Shown here in pieces: positions 6,834 to 15,486 of a stretch of DNA of 16,883 nt. Both the position numbers and the translations under genes were made by a program. The stretch lies in the NCBI GenBank assembly GCA_017616955.1, contig JAFZXD010000072.1:1-16883 (forward strand), read 5' to 3'. Source of the stretch: Eubacterium sp. (lineage in GTDB: Bacteria > Bacillota > Clostridia > Lachnospirales > Lachnospiraceae). Position 1 is the first letter of the stretch. Each line of letters begins with the position of its first letter. The notes beneath the pieces were generated by a model. That model searched no databases. It was given only the letters and a program-made list of their open reading frames with translations, and had not been told where the DNA came from.

Positions 6834-7751
6834 ATGTATTATTTGATCAAGTCGTCTCTTGCGGAATGCACCTTCGAGGACCTTCATAATAGTGAATATC
6901 AGTATGTGGCAGTGCCCACTCCCGAGGAGTGGAAGGCTGAACAGAGCAGCTTTGATATGGGTATTGAAATGGATATCAGTATAGAAAATATTCATACTAC
7001 CAAGGCAGAGGTGAACTATGATTCGCTGACAGGGACATTTTCCATTCCCAGCAGGCGCGATATAACCGGAGAAGACTATAAATATGCCTTTGCTCTTGAT
7101 GAGAAGGGTATAGTTTTTATAGATCAATCCGGCGTTGTGAACAGGATGGTTAAGAGAATCGCAAGGACCAAGAAATGGCGTGTTCCGTGTCTTGAAAGAT
7201 TCCTGTACGATTTTTTTGAACTTATTATAGATAGAGATCTTTCGATTCTGGAAAATTATGAGAAAGAGCTCGACAGGATAGAGGATGAGATACTGGATGA
7301 TGCGGTTGAGGCCAATCTTGAGAGGGTAAATGAAATCCGAGGTGATATCAGGGACCTCCGTATGCATTATGATCAGATGATCGATCTTGGCCAGGAGTTC
7401 GAAGAGAATGAGAATAACTTCTTCAAATCCGAGAATACGAGATATTTCAGACTGTTTATCGATAGAATGACCAGACTTCATGAGATGGCGAATTCAATCC
7501 GTGATTATACTGTGCAGATTCGAGATCTGTACCATACTCAGATGGATATAAAACAGAACAGGATCATGACGCTCCTGACGGTGGTGACAACTATCTTCAT
7601 GCCGCTAACTCTTATTGCGGGATGGTACGGAATGAACTTCCGATATATGCCTGAACTTGAGTCAAGATGGGGATATCCTGTGGTTATAATGATAAGTGCC
7701 GGTATTATAGTAGTAAGTCTTTGGTTTTTCAAAAAAAAGAAGTGGCTGTAA
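6834..7751 (+). CDS. corA: CorA-family divalent cation (Mg2+) channel
   Basis: Inner-membrane pentameric channel for Mg2+ or related divalent cations, 305 aa, usual length. The start at ATG 6834 is chosen because AGGG (6821-6824) lies 9 bases upstream; in-frame TTG 6798 and ATG 6816 have no such site. The N-terminal cytoplasmic domain (about 1-240) ends in long charged helices (SILENYEKELDRIEDEIL ...), followed by TM1 with the signature GMNF at about 266-269, a short acidic periplasmic loop (MPELES) and TM2 (about 280-299), then a basic KKKK tail. This GxN motif and the two C-terminal helices define the family. Its upstream promoter faces away from the beta-helix gene. No terminator was seen before the next promoter, only 15 bases after the stop, so readthrough into the ABC operon is likely. 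Confidence 0.93.
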   Translation: MYYLIKSSLAECTFEDLHNSEYQYVAVPTPEEWKAEQSSFDMGIEMDISIENIHTTKAEVNYDSLTGTFSIPSRRDITGEDYKYAFALDEKGIVFIDQSGVVNRMVKRIARTKKWRVPCLERFLYDFFELIIDRDLSILENYEKELDRIEDEILDDAVEANLERVNEIRGDIRDLRMHYDQMIDLGQEFEENENNFFKSENTRYFRLFIDRMTRLHEMANSIRDYTVQIRDLYHTQMDIKQNRIMTLLTVVTTIFMPLTLIAGWYGMNFRYMPELESRWGYPVVIMISAGIIVVSLWFFKKKKWL

Positions 7752-7765
7752 CAGCATTACCTCAA

Positions 7766-7794
7766 TTGACAGATTAGTCAAGAATTGGTAAGAT
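7766..7794 (+). promoter_or_regulatory. Sigma-A promoter of the amino acid ABC transporter operon
   Basis: A perfect TTGACA (7766-7771), 17 bases and TAAGAT (7789-7794). The -35 box is the left arm of an inverted repeat TTGAC-N6-GTCAA (7766-7781), which could be a regulator site. Start expected near 7801. Confidence 0.75.
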
Positions 7795-7845
7795 TGATAG
7801 GTTAAAGGGGTTACAGAAACCACTTTGCTTTTAGGAGGAAAAATC

Positions 7846-8745
7846 ATGTTTAAAAAAGTGCTTACATTAGGACTTATTGCAACTCTTGGACTTAGTCTTG
7901 CCGGATGTTCTTCATCATCTGCGGAGAATGCTGCTACAGAGGCTCCAACTGCGGAGACAGCTGCTGTTGAAGAAACAGTTCCTGCAGTTGATACCGAAGA
8001 AAACACAAGCGGTGAAGCAGAAGTAGCTACAGCTACTGTTGCTGACAAGAAAAAGGTACAGGATGCCGGAACACTTGTAGTAGGAATCACAGATTTCGAG
8101 CCGATGGATTATAAGGATGAAAGCGGTAACTGGGTTGGATTCGATGCTGATATGGCAACTGAATTTGCAAAAACTCTCGGTGTTGAAGTAAAGTTCGTAG
8201 AGATAGAATGGGACAATAAAGCTCTTGAGCTTGATTCTGGAAATATAGATTGTGTATGGAACGGAATGACACTTACAGATGAAGTTCTTTCATCTATGGA
8301 TTGTTCAAATCCATACTGCAACAACGCACAGATAGTTATCGTTCCTGCAGATAAGGCAGATCAGTATAATACTGTAGAAAGCCTTGCGGACCTTAACTTT
8401 GCTGTTGAAGTAGGTAGTGCAGGAGAGTCTCAGGCTCAGGAACACGGTCTTAAGTTCACATCTGTATCAAATCAGGCTAGTGCACTTATGGAAGTTGCTG
8501 CCGGAACATCTGATGCTGCTATCATAGATTCACTCATGGCTGCTGCTATGGTTGGTGAAGGAACAAGCTATGACAATCTTACATATACTGTAGGACTTAA
8601 TGATGAGGAATATGGTGTAGGTTTCCGTAAGGGATCAGACCTTAAAGATGAGTTAAATGCATTCTTCAAATCTGCTTATGCTGACGGTTCTATGAAGGCT
8701 GTAGCAGAAAAGTACGGAGTACAGGCATCTATCATCGAGCAGTAA
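7846..8745 (+). CDS. Amino acid ABC transporter substrate-binding lipoprotein
   Basis: A membrane-anchored receptor that captures an amino acid outside the cell and delivers it to the permease encoded next. The start at ATG 7846 has AGGAGG (7833-7838), 7 bases upstream. The signal peptide ends in a lipobox LAGC with the lipidated Cys21. A low-complexity Ala/Glu/Thr tether (about 22-65) precedes a family 3 solute-binding domain: GTLVVGITDFEPMDYKDESGNWVGFDADMA contains the usual first strand and the YxDExGxxxGFDxD motif. The second lobe has LADLNFAVEVGSAGES and DAAIIDS, and the domain ends with YGVGFRKGS. The domain family fits polar amino acids (for example glutamine, histidine, cystine or arginine); the exact ligand cannot be read from the sequence. 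First gene of a three-gene operon; 23 bases precede the permease. Confidence 0.93.
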   Translation: MFKKVLTLGLIATLGLSLAGCSSSSAENAATEAPTAETAAVEETVPAVDTEENTSGEAEVATATVADKKKVQDAGTLVVGITDFEPMDYKDESGNWVGFDADMATEFAKTLGVEVKFVEIEWDNKALELDSGNIDCVWNGMTLTDEVLSSMDCSNPYCNNAQIVIVPADKADQYNTVESLADLNFAVEVGSAGESQAQEHGLKFTSVSNQASALMEVAAGTSDAAIIDSLMAAAMVGEGTSYDNLTYTVGLNDEEYGVGFRKGSDLKDELNAFFKSAYADGSMKAVAEKYGVQASIIEQ

Positions 8746-8768
8746 GAATTAATCTTCGGAGAAGAGTT

Positions 8769-9455
8769 ATGGATTTGTTTATGAAGCAGCTGCCTATAGT
8801 CATTCATTCTTTGAATATAGGTTTTCTGCAGACGTTAAAGCTGTTTTTTGTTACCCTTATCGGCGCGCTTCCGCTTGGGCTCCTCATATGCTTTGGGGCT
8901 CAGTCCAAGATAGCTCCGGTAAAGGCGATATTTAAGATATTTATATGGATCATAAGGGGAACTCCCCTTATGATTCAGCTTCTTATCATTTATTATTTTC
9001 CCGGTCTTGTTCTGAAAAATGCGATATGGGGCGGAGATGAAGGCGGAAGATTTGCAGCTTCCGCGGTGGCATTTATCATAAATTATGCATGTTACTTTTC
9101 GGAGATATATCGAGGAGGAATCATAAGCATTCCTGTAGGACAGGATGAAGCAGGGCTTGTTCTGGGACTTACAAAGAGCCAGATATTCTTCAAGATAAAG
9201 CTTCTTCAGATGGTGAAACGTATACTGCCGCCTATGTCGAATGAGATTCTTACACTTGTTAAGGATACATCGCTGGCACGTATTATTGCACTTCAGGAAG
9301 TTATCTGGGCAGGACAGGCATTTATGAAGGGCTCACAGGGTATATCCGGTGCTATATGGCCGCTTTTCTTTACGGCTGTATATTATCTGATATGTAATGG
9401 ACTTCTTACACTGCTTCTTGGAGCATGTGAGAAGAAACTGAATTTCTTCAGGTAG
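8769..9455 (+). CDS. Amino acid ABC transporter permease (HisM/GlnP family)
   Basis: Membrane subunit of the amino acid importer, 228 aa, usual length for this family. Ribosome site GGAG lies at 8758-8761. Hydrophobic segments lie at about 21-44, 56-78, 95-113 and 195-218. RGTPLMIQL (63-71) is a hallmark of the polar amino acid permease family. The cytoplasmic coupling loop (EAA motif) is visible at about 114-135 (YRGGIISIPVGQDEAGLVLG), the contact for the ATPase. Only one permease gene is present, so the transporter is probably a permease homodimer. Confidence 0.94.
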   Translation: MDLFMKQLPIVIHSLNIGFLQTLKLFFVTLIGALPLGLLICFGAQSKIAPVKAIFKIFIWIIRGTPLMIQLLIIYYFPGLVLKNAIWGGDEGGRFAASAVAFIINYACYFSEIYRGGIISIPVGQDEAGLVLGLTKSQIFFKIKLLQMVKRILPPMSNEILTLVKDTSLARIIALQEVIWAGQAFMKGSQGISGAIWPLFFTAVYYLICNGLLTLLLGACEKKLNFFR

Positions 9456-9471
9456 ATTTAAGGGTTGATTT

Positions 9472-10248
9472 ATGAGTATATTGGAAGTTGAACACATCAG
9501 CAAGTCCTTCGACAAAACAGAGGTTCTGAAGGACATATGTTTCACATTGGAGAAGAGCGAAGTCTTGTCTATCATAGGTTCTTCCGGTAGCGGAAAGACT
9601 ACACTTCTCAGATGTTTGAATTTTCTGGAACATGCTGATAAAGGAATTATAAAAGTTGCGGGTGAAACCGTTTTTGATGCCGAGGATAAGTCTTATCTGA
9701 GTGAATCGGTTATAAGAAAGAACAGGCTTCATTTCGGTATGGTATTCCAGTCGTTTAATCTGTTTCCACAGTATACGGCGCTGGAAAATGTTATGCTCGC
9801 GAAACGTCTTCAGGCACAGAAACTGCCTGATTTTAAGTCCCGTAAGAAGGAGATATATGACGAGATAAGAGTTGAGGCAGAGGGGCTTCTCGGTCAGATG
9901 GGACTTACGGAACGTATGGATAATTATCCACATCAGCTATCCGGCGGACAGTGTCAAAGAGTAGCCATAGCCAGAGCTCTGGCTTTGCAGCCTGACATTC
10001 TCTGCTTTGATGAGCCTACATCGGCTCTTGATCCGGAACTGACGGGTGAGGTTCTCAGAGTCATAAAGGAATTGGCTGAGAAAAAGATGACGATGATCAT
10101 AGTAACACATGAGATGGCATTTGCAAGAGATGTGTCTGATCAGATTATCTTTATGGATGAAGGAATTGTTCTCGAACACGGAACTCCGAAAGAAGTATTC
10201 GAGAATCCAAAGGAAGAGAGAACAAAAAAGTTTTTAGGGAACTATTAG
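9472..10248 (+). CDS. Amino acid ABC transporter ATP-binding protein
   Basis: Cytoplasmic ATPase that drives the importer, 258 aa. All motifs are intact: Walker A GSSGSGKT (36-43), Q-loop Gln93 in [11 protein letters not shown], signature LSGGQ (156-160), Walker B ILCFDEP (176-182, catalytic Glu181), D-loop SALD and switch His213 in VTHEMAFA. The MVFQxFNLFP and THEMxFAR strings are characteristic of the GlnQ/HisP polar amino acid group, matching the two genes before it. AAGGG (9460-9464) gives the ribosome site. Genes are separated by 16-23 bases, so one transcript is expected. Confidence 0.95.
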   Translation: MSILEVEHISKSFDKTEVLKDICFTLEKSEVLSIIGSSGSGKTTLLRCLNFLEHADKGIIKVAGETVFDAEDKSYLSESVIRKNRLHFGMVFQSFNLFPQYTALENVMLAKRLQAQKLPDFKSRKKEIYDEIRVEAEGLLGQMGLTERMDNYPHQLSGGQCQRVAIARALALQPDILCFDEPTSALDPELTGEVLRVIKELAEKKMTMIIVTHEMAFARDVSDQIIFMDEGIVLEHGTPKEVFENPKEERTKKFLGNY

Positions 10249-10284
10249 GGTGTTAACTATGTAAAGAGTGAGGGGGATATAGTG

Positions 10285-11838
10285 ATGAACAGAAAAAATG
10301 CGGTGCTTCACTATGTAATCAGTATTTGTACGGTATTGTTTAGTCTGGGACTTCAGGTTATGGGGATTGTTTATCTTCGGACCGGACTTTATAGCGATTC
10401 CGAAACGGCGTTTCTGCTTTCGTATGCGCTGATTGTTGTTGTTTTGCTTTATCTGTATTTTATATGCCATCTGGTGAATAAGATAGGGATTAAAGAGAAA
10501 ACACGCAGCATAACATTTACGCGTATGGCGAATTCTTTGGCACGTGATTATGATGGTATCTATTATATTGATACCGACGATGACAGTTATGTTGAATATG
10601 GCATAAAAGATGATGATGACGAAACGCTTAAACTTGTTTCCTGTGGCAAGGATTTCTATGCCGATGTGGAAAAGAATATAAAAGAGAGTGTTTGTGAGGA
10701 AGATAAGCAGAAGATGCTTAAGCTACTCAGTAAGGATAATATCGAAGATGCAATGAACAATAATGATGTTCTTCATGAGTATTTTCGTATATTTGTTGAT
10801 GGGGAAGAAAAGTACCATAATCTGAAAGTTATTAAGGGACACGGTTCCGAACAGAAGTATATCGTGGTCGGAGTAAGAGATGTAGATGCTCAGAAGAGAC
10901 GTGAGTTGGAGATTGTATCTGCGGCTGAAGAGGGTATAACCTTCGGAAAGATTGCTCAGGCACTTGCTTCGGGATATGAAGTTCTGTATTACGTGAATCT
11001 TGAAACCGATGAATTCTATGAGTACTGTGCAAGTGAAGAGTACAGCAAATTGGATATAGGTGCTCGAGGTACCGATTTCTTTGAAACAAGCCGGAGAAAT
11101 ATGGAAAGAGGAGATATATATCCGGAAGATTTGCCTATGATGGTTGCCGCCATGGAGAGAGAAAGCTTTATCAATTCCATGCAGACCAGAGGGTTCCTTT
11201 CGCTTACATACAGACTTATGTTGAACGACCTTCCGGAATACGTAAATCTAAGAGCTGTATTTCCTAAAAATGATGATAAACACGTGGTTATAGGTGTTAT
11301 CAATATAAATGAAGCTATGCAGCGTGAAAGAGAGTATAAGCAGCAGATTGATAATGTTATGAATCTTGCTAACAGAGATGCTCTTACCGGTGTTAAGAAT
11401 AAGAATGCTTACAATAACCTTGAGGCCGAACTCAATAAGCAGATTACAAATGAGAGTAAGCCGGAATTTGCTATAGCAATATGTGATGTAAATAATCTCA
11501 AGCAGGTAAATGACACCAGAGGTCATAAAGCTGGTGATGCTTATATCAGAGAAGCCTGCATGATGGTCTGCAGAGTATTTAAACATAGTCCTGTATATCG
11601 TGTGGGTGGCGATGAGTTTGTGGTTGTAATGCGAGGTGACGATTATGATAATCGTAACGCACTGCTTACAGAACTCAGAACTCAGGTAGAGATAAACAAG
11701 GAAGAAGGCGGAATAGTTCTTGCCTGCGGATTGTCTACTTACAATAAACATAAAGATATATCTGTTGCTGAAGTATTTGAGCGCGCAGATTATGAGATGT
11801 ATAAAAATAAAAAGCTTCTTAAGAATATAGAAGAGTAG
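10285..11838 (+). CDS. Membrane diguanylate cyclase with two duplicated sensor domains
   Basis: Predicted inner-membrane enzyme making cyclic di-GMP from two GTP, 517 aa. ATG 10285 is preferred to GTG 10282 because AGGGGG (10271-10276) is 8 bases away. Two membrane helices (about 8-31 and 42-64) are followed by two tandem domains of about 125 residues that resemble each other (about 78-202 and 220-342). Both read F-x-x-(M/I)-A-x-x-LA-x-x-Y, then YY(I/V) ... TD ... EY, G-x-DF and a closing (I/V)VVGV- or VVIGV-type strand; the PAS-like fold is inferred. The GGDEF domain (about 360-517) has Asp401, NNLKQVND..GHKAGD and an intact GGDEF (441-445). The inhibitory RxxD site is absent (FKHS at 432-435). 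It lies 36 bases after the ABC operon and could sense a related signal. Confidence 0.9.
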   Translation: MNRKNAVLHYVISICTVLFSLGLQVMGIVYLRTGLYSDSETAFLLSYALIVVVLLYLYFICHLVNKIGIKEKTRSITFTRMANSLARDYDGIYYIDTDDDSYVEYGIKDDDDETLKLVSCGKDFYADVEKNIKESVCEEDKQKMLKLLSKDNIEDAMNNNDVLHEYFRIFVDGEEKYHNLKVIKGHGSEQKYIVVGVRDVDAQKRRELEIVSAAEEGITFGKIAQALASGYEVLYYVNLETDEFYEYCASEEYSKLDIGARGTDFFETSRRNMERGDIYPEDLPMMVAAMERESFINSMQTRGFLSLTYRLMLNDLPEYVNLRAVFPKNDDKHVVIGVININEAMQREREYKQQIDNVMNLANRDALTGVKNKNAYNNLEAELNKQITNESKPEFAIAICDVNNLKQVNDTRGHKAGDAYIREACMMVCRVFKHSPVYRVGGDEFVVVMRGDDYDNRNALLTELRTQVEINKEEGGIVLACGLSTYNKHKDISVAEVFERADYEMYKNKKLLKNIEE

Positions 11839-11854
11839 AAAAGGAGTCTGATTT

Positions 11855-12739
11855 ATGGCAGATTATGTTCTTAGCTGTTGCTCTCCTTGTGACCTGTCAA
11901 ATGAATGGGTTAAGAAGAGAGACATCAAGTATGTTCCGTTTGTGGTGAGTCTTGACGGAAATGAGTATGAGGATGATATGGGTATAACATTTTCACCTCG
12001 TGATCTCTATGTAAAGATGGCACAGGGGGCGGATGCAAAGACCTCTCAAGTCAGCACAGGTTCATATATTGAATATTTTAAAAAGTTTCTTGATGAAGGT
12101 AAGGATGTAGTTCACGTATCTTTGTCTACCGGAATTTCCGGGACATTCCAGAGCGCACATATAGCTGCGGCAGAACTGATGGAGGATTATCCTGACAGAA
12201 AGATATACACTATCGATTCTATGGCTGCATCTTCCGGATACGGTCTTCTGATGGAGCTTGCTGCAGATAAGAGAGATGAAGGTCTTTCCGCAAAAGAACT
12301 TGTTGACTGGATTGAGGACTATAAGCTGAACATAAATCACTGGTTCTTTACGACTGATCTTACGTATCTCATTAGAGGCGGAAGAGTGTCTAAGACAGCC
12401 GGAGCCATAGGTCAGGTTTTAAATATATGCCCGCTTCTTGATGTAGATTATAAGGGAAGACTTACTTCCAGAGAAAAGATCAGAACTAAGAAGAAGGTTA
12501 TCAAGAGAACTGTCGAAAAGATGGTTGAAAACTGTGAAGGCGGACTTGATTATGCAGGAAAATGTTTCCTTTCGGATTCAGATTCTGAATTGGGTGATCA
12601 GGTTACAGCACTTATCGAAGAGACATTTCCACAGCTTAAGGGAAAGGTCGAAAGATTCGATATCGGATGTACGATTGGAAGTCATACAGGCCCCGGAACA
12701 GTTGCTCTGTTCTTCCAGGGAAAGAAGAGAGTTGACTGA
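11855..12739 (+). CDS. degV: DegV family fatty-acid-binding protein
   Basis: DegV/FakB proteins bind a fatty acid and, in many Firmicutes, present it to the kinase FakA for phosphorylation. Length of 294 aa is normal. The family marks are TSQVSTG (near 64-70, usually TSQPS), VSLSTGISGTFQSA (lipid-site loop), the central LIRGGRVSK, and near the C-terminus IGSHTGPGTVALFF. The N-terminal strand is VLSCCSPCDLSNE where homologues usually have ITDSxxDLP, so three cysteines replace the typical residues here. GGAG ribosome site at about 11841. It begins 16 bases after the cyclase gene and is likely in the same transcript. No fakA-like kinase is visible. Confidence 0.93.
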   Translation: MADYVLSCCSPCDLSNEWVKKRDIKYVPFVVSLDGNEYEDDMGITFSPRDLYVKMAQGADAKTSQVSTGSYIEYFKKFLDEGKDVVHVSLSTGISGTFQSAHIAAAELMEDYPDRKIYTIDSMAASSGYGLLMELAADKRDEGLSAKELVDWIEDYKLNINHWFFTTDLTYLIRGGRVSKTAGAIGQVLNICPLLDVDYKGRLTSREKIRTKKKVIKRTVEKMVENCEGGLDYAGKCFLSDSDSELGDQVTALIEETFPQLKGKVERFDIGCTIGSHTGPGTVALFFQGKKRVD

Positions 12740-12808
12740 TATAGCTTAACTAATGACTTGAAATAAGACGAGAATATATTACTAAATAATATAAAAGAGG
12801 AAAAAATT

Positions 12809-13897
12809 ATGAGCAAGATTATACTTACCGGAGACCGTCCGACAGGAAAACTCCACCTGGGACATTATGTTGGTTCACTTAAGAGAAGAGTTGAACTTCA
12901 GAACTCCGGAGAATTCGACAAGATTTTTATTATGATAGCTGATGCGCAGGCACTCACCGATAATTTCGATAATCCTGACAAAATCAGAGACAACATCATA
13001 GAGGTTGCGCTTGATTATCTGTCTGTGGGACTTGATCCTGCTAAGGCAAATATCTTTATTCAGTCAGCTGTTACAGAGCTTACAGAGCTTACATTTTATT
13101 ATGCAAATCTAGTGACTGTTTCAAGACTTGAGAGAAATCCTACCGTTAAGGCTGAGATTCAGATGAGAAACTTTGAGACAAGTATTCCTGTAGGATTCTT
13201 CACATATCCTATAAGTCAGGCTTCTGATATAACCGCGTTTAAAGCTACTACAGTTCCTGTAGGAGAGGATCAGCTTCCTATGATCGAGCAGACTCGCGAG
13301 ATCGTTCGTAAGTTTAACGGAACATACAATGCTGATGTGCTGGTTGAGCCTGAAGCGCTTATTCCTCAGAATTCAGTATGTTGCAGACTTCCGGGAACAG
13401 ATGGAAAGGCAAAGATGAGTAAGTCGCTTGGTAACTGCATCTATCTTTCTGATCCTGCGGATGTTGTTAAGCAGAAGGTTATGAGCATGTTTACAGATCC
13501 TGACCACATTCAGATCAGTGATCCGGGTAAGATAGAAGGAAATGCAGTATTTACATACCTTGATGCATTTGCAACAGATGAGGATTTCGCTGAGTTCCTT
13601 CCTGAATATAAGAATCTTGATGAGATGAAAGAACATTATCAGAAGGGTGGACTTGGCGATGTTAAGTGTAAGAAGCTTCTTCTGAATGTAATTAATAAGG
13701 AACTTGAACCTGTAAGAGCAAGAAGAGCTCAGTTCGAGAAAGATATCCCTGCAGTATATGATATCCTTCGTAAGGGTACTGAAGTTGCACAGGCTGAGGC
13801 AGCTAAGACACTTGCAGAAGTTAAGAATGCCATGAGAATCAATTATTTTGATGATGCAGCTCTTATTCAGGGACAGCAGGATAAGTACAACAAATAA
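12809..13897 (+). CDS. trpS: Tryptophanyl-tRNA synthetase
   Basis: Class Ic aminoacyl-tRNA synthetase that charges tRNA-Trp, 362 aa, slightly longer than the common bacterial length of about 330-340. The HIGH-type motif is [10 protein letters not shown] with H16 and H19. VPVGEDQ (149-155) is typical of TrpRS, and the KMSKS loop is complete (202-206, followed by LGN). The C-terminal helical domain has a normal-looking length. AGAGG ends at 12800, 8 bases before the ATG. The 69-base gap upstream is too short for a T-box leader and contains no specifier-like fold. It holds TTGAAA at 12758 but no well-spaced -10. The gene is either read through from degV or uses a weak promoter. Confidence 0.97.
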   Translation: MSKIILTGDRPTGKLHLGHYVGSLKRRVELQNSGEFDKIFIMIADAQALTDNFDNPDKIRDNIIEVALDYLSVGLDPAKANIFIQSAVTELTELTFYYANLVTVSRLERNPTVKAEIQMRNFETSIPVGFFTYPISQASDITAFKATTVPVGEDQLPMIEQTREIVRKFNGTYNADVLVEPEALIPQNSVCCRLPGTDGKAKMSKSLGNCIYLSDPADVVKQKVMSMFTDPDHIQISDPGKIEGNAVFTYLDAFATDEDFAEFLPEYKNLDEMKEHYQKGGLGDVKCKKLLLNVINKELEPVRARRAQFEKDIPAVYDILRKGTEVAQAEAAKTLAEVKNAMRINYFDDAALIQGQQDKYNK

Positions 13898-13938
13898 GAT
13901 ATATGACGATGAGTGATTTGAGTTGGTCGGGAGGGGTT

Positions 13939-14406
13939 ATGATTTATACAGATTTAACCAGACTTGCAATGAAGATCGCGTATGAAGCACATCACGGTCA
14001 GGTAGATAGACAAGGTATACCTTATATCTATCATCCGATACATCTGGCTGAACAGATGACAACGGAGGATACCTGTGTTGTTGCTCTTCTTCATGATGTG
14101 ATAGAAGATACCGATATAACTCTGGATGATTTGAGGAATTATGGTTTTACCGAGGTTCAGATTGAAGCGGTCGGACTTCTTACTCATGATGTTCCGGATC
14201 CTTCACTGTCATATGAAGATAAAGAAAAGCTATATCTTGATTATGTGACAAAAGCAGGGCAGAACAGTATTGCCAGAGAGGTGAAGATCGCCGATCTTAA
14301 ACATAACTCCGACAGAACCAGGCTGGTTCTGGATACCGAAATAGATGAAGCTAGGTACGGAAAGTATAAAAAGGCTCTTGAAATACTCGAATCCATAGAA
14401 GATTAA
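13939..14406 (+). CDS. Small HD-domain protein, (p)ppGpp hydrolase-like (MESH1/SpoT hydrolase type)
   Basis: A 155-residue single-domain protein resembling the hydrolase half of RelA/SpoT. The start at 13939 follows a strong GGGAGGGG (13929-13936); an ATG at 13903 lacks such a site. Visible motifs are AYEAHHGQVDRQGIPYIYHP with metal ligand His32, ALLHDVIEDT with His52-Asp53 and the catalytic-type Glu56-Asp57, and VKIADLKHN with Asp119 in the place of the family's KLADRLHN. All HD ligands are present, and no synthetase or regulatory domain is attached. It may remove the 3' pyrophosphate of (p)ppGpp, but related stand-alone proteins can act on other nucleotides. It lies 41 bases downstream of trpS, and the transcript ends at the terminator that follows. 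Confidence 0.85.
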   Translation: MIYTDLTRLAMKIAYEAHHGQVDRQGIPYIYHPIHLAEQMTTEDTCVVALLHDVIEDTDITLDDLRNYGFTEVQIEAVGLLTHDVPDPSLSYEDKEKLYLDYVTKAGQNSIAREVKIADLKHNSDRTRLVLDTEIDEARYGKYKKALEILESIED

Positions 14407-14451
14407 ATAGAAGAACATATTAAAGTATATTTGCAAATATAAGTATTAAAC

Positions 14452-14485
14452 GAAGAAAATCCCGGATATTTCCGGGATTTTCTTC
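14452..14485. terminator. Bidirectional terminator, perfect 15-bp stem
   Basis: 14452-14466 pairs perfectly with 14471-14485 around loop TATT. The GC core CCCGGA is flanked by GAAAAT/ATTTTC, so both strands have T-runs. It separates the rightward trpS-HD run from the leftward 3D-domain gene. The rest of 14407-14581 is AT-rich with nothing recognisable. Confidence 0.9.
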
Positions 14486-14581
14486 ATATACACTATTGTT
14501 TTATATATTTGTTGAGCGATTTTTTTCTTTATATTATTAACGTGTTTCTAAGTATTTTTATTTGTTATTTACTGAGTATTT

Positions 14582-15295
14582 TTAATACTCAAGAACATAT
14601 ATATTTGCGCATCTGCGACCGAACTGGATTGCTTCGTCATAAGAACCGACGAATACGTCTATAACGTTACAAGCCATTCCGCCTGTGTCATGAACATAGT
14701 AGATTCCGTAGCCTTCTATTTCAATCCATTTATGCCACAGGGATGAATCGTTACAAGCAACGGTATGTCCTACTTGAGGATAATTTCCATCGGCACATGG
14801 ACATCCGGTAGCGACATAGGCAGTAAGTTCAAAGTTGCCTGCATATGATCTGGATTTAACTTTTGAAGAAGTTGAATAATCTATTTCAACGGCCGGTGTT
14901 GTTTCATATACACTGGCAGGAACGAATGGTTCTACGTCTGCTGGCTTTTCCTCTGTAGTTTCTTCCTCTGAAGATGGTTCTCCTGTAGAAGGATCTATAG
15001 CGACAGCATTTGTAACAACAGCTACCTTTTCTTCTTTTTTTGGTATTTCGTTTTCTGGTACATTCTCAACGGTTTCAAGTACAAGATCATCACTTTTGTT
15101 GTCATTGAGAATCTTTTCAACTTCTGTCTCTCCCGAATCAAGTGATTGGAAAGCAGAAGAGTGAATGTCAGCGGAGTGAGTCGTTTCATAGAGTCTCTGA
15201 CTTTCAGCGATTATTGTATCTGTCGGTAAATTCAATCCGGCAAAAGAAACAATTGAAACTGTAGTAACAAGCATTACTTTTTTTAGAGTTTTCAT
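14582..15295 (-). CDS. Secreted 3D-domain protein, putative cell-wall (peptidoglycan) hydrolase
   Basis: Exported protein of 237 residues. The start at 15295 (MKTLKK) has AAAGGAG 8 bases upstream; upstream in-frame Met codons lack a site. Signal peptide about 1-30 (hydrophobic VMLVTTVSIVSFAGLNL). Residues about 31-150 form a low-complexity Glu/Thr/Ser/Pro/Val tether. The C-terminal domain (about 150-237) is a 3D domain: GNFELTAYVATGCPC ... YYVHDTGGMACNVIDVFVGSYDEAIQFGRR ... YVLEY, with the three aspartates (HDTGG, NVIDVF, SYDEA) that name the family. These are related to MltA-type lytic transglycosylases and to the Rpf2/YocH/YabE wall proteins. Five cysteines (CPC, ACN, ACN, RRC) are more than usual. 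No LysM or G5 wall-binding domain is seen. Confidence 0.88.
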   Translation of the reverse strand: MKTLKKVMLVTTVSIVSFAGLNLPTDTIIAESQRLYETTHSADIHSSAFQSLDSGETEVEKILNDNKSDDLVLETVENVPENEIPKKEEKVAVVTNAVAIDPSTGEPSSEEETTEEKPADVEPFVPASVYETTPAVEIDYSTSSKVKSRSYAGNFELTAYVATGCPCADGNYPQVGHTVACNDSSLWHKWIEIEGYGIYYVHDTGGMACNVIDVFVGSYDEAIQFGRRCANIYVLEY

Positions 15296-15321
15296 GATTA
15301 ATACTCCTTTCGCTCTATATA

Positions 15322-15350
15322 GTTTTAAAACATTTTTAAGAAAAATGCAA
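15322..15350 (-). promoter_or_regulatory. Probable promoter of the 3D-domain gene
   Basis: Read leftward: TTGCAT (15345-15350), 17 bases, TAAAAC (15322-15327). The -10 is imperfect (4 of 6). Confidence 0.45.
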
Positions 15351-15363
15351 CACTTTTGTAACA
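15347..15363 (-). promoter_or_regulatory. WalR-like box overlapping the -35 of the 3D-domain gene
   Basis: Read leftward: TGTTAC-AAAAG-TGTTGC, which fits the WalR consensus TGTWAH-N5-TGTWAH at 11 of 12 positions. WalRK controls cell-wall hydrolases in Firmicutes, matching the product of this gene. The region is AT-rich, so chance matches are possible. Confidence 0.35.
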
Positions 15364-15486
15364 AATTACAATAATTTTGTAAAAAATGTTAATATATAAG
15401 TCATAATTTGATGCATATTAGATGTTTTATACAAGGGTATAAATATAGGGGGTTGTATATTACTTACATTTTGATAAACATGAATT
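15364..15486. other. AT-rich intergenic segment
   Basis: No gene. It contains repeated TTTTGTAA and TGTTAA words, and at best a weak rightward promoter (TTGTAT 15453-15458, 16 bases, TAAACA 15475-15480) that could feed the structured element next to it. Confidence 0.3.

Noticed and set aside
6825..7481. Leftward 218-codon frame opposite corA
   Set aside because: corA is intact with family motifs, while this frame has no recognisable domain or start signals.
12740..12808. T-box leader for trpS
   Set aside because: Only 69 bases are available, with no specifier loop, T-box sequence or terminator.
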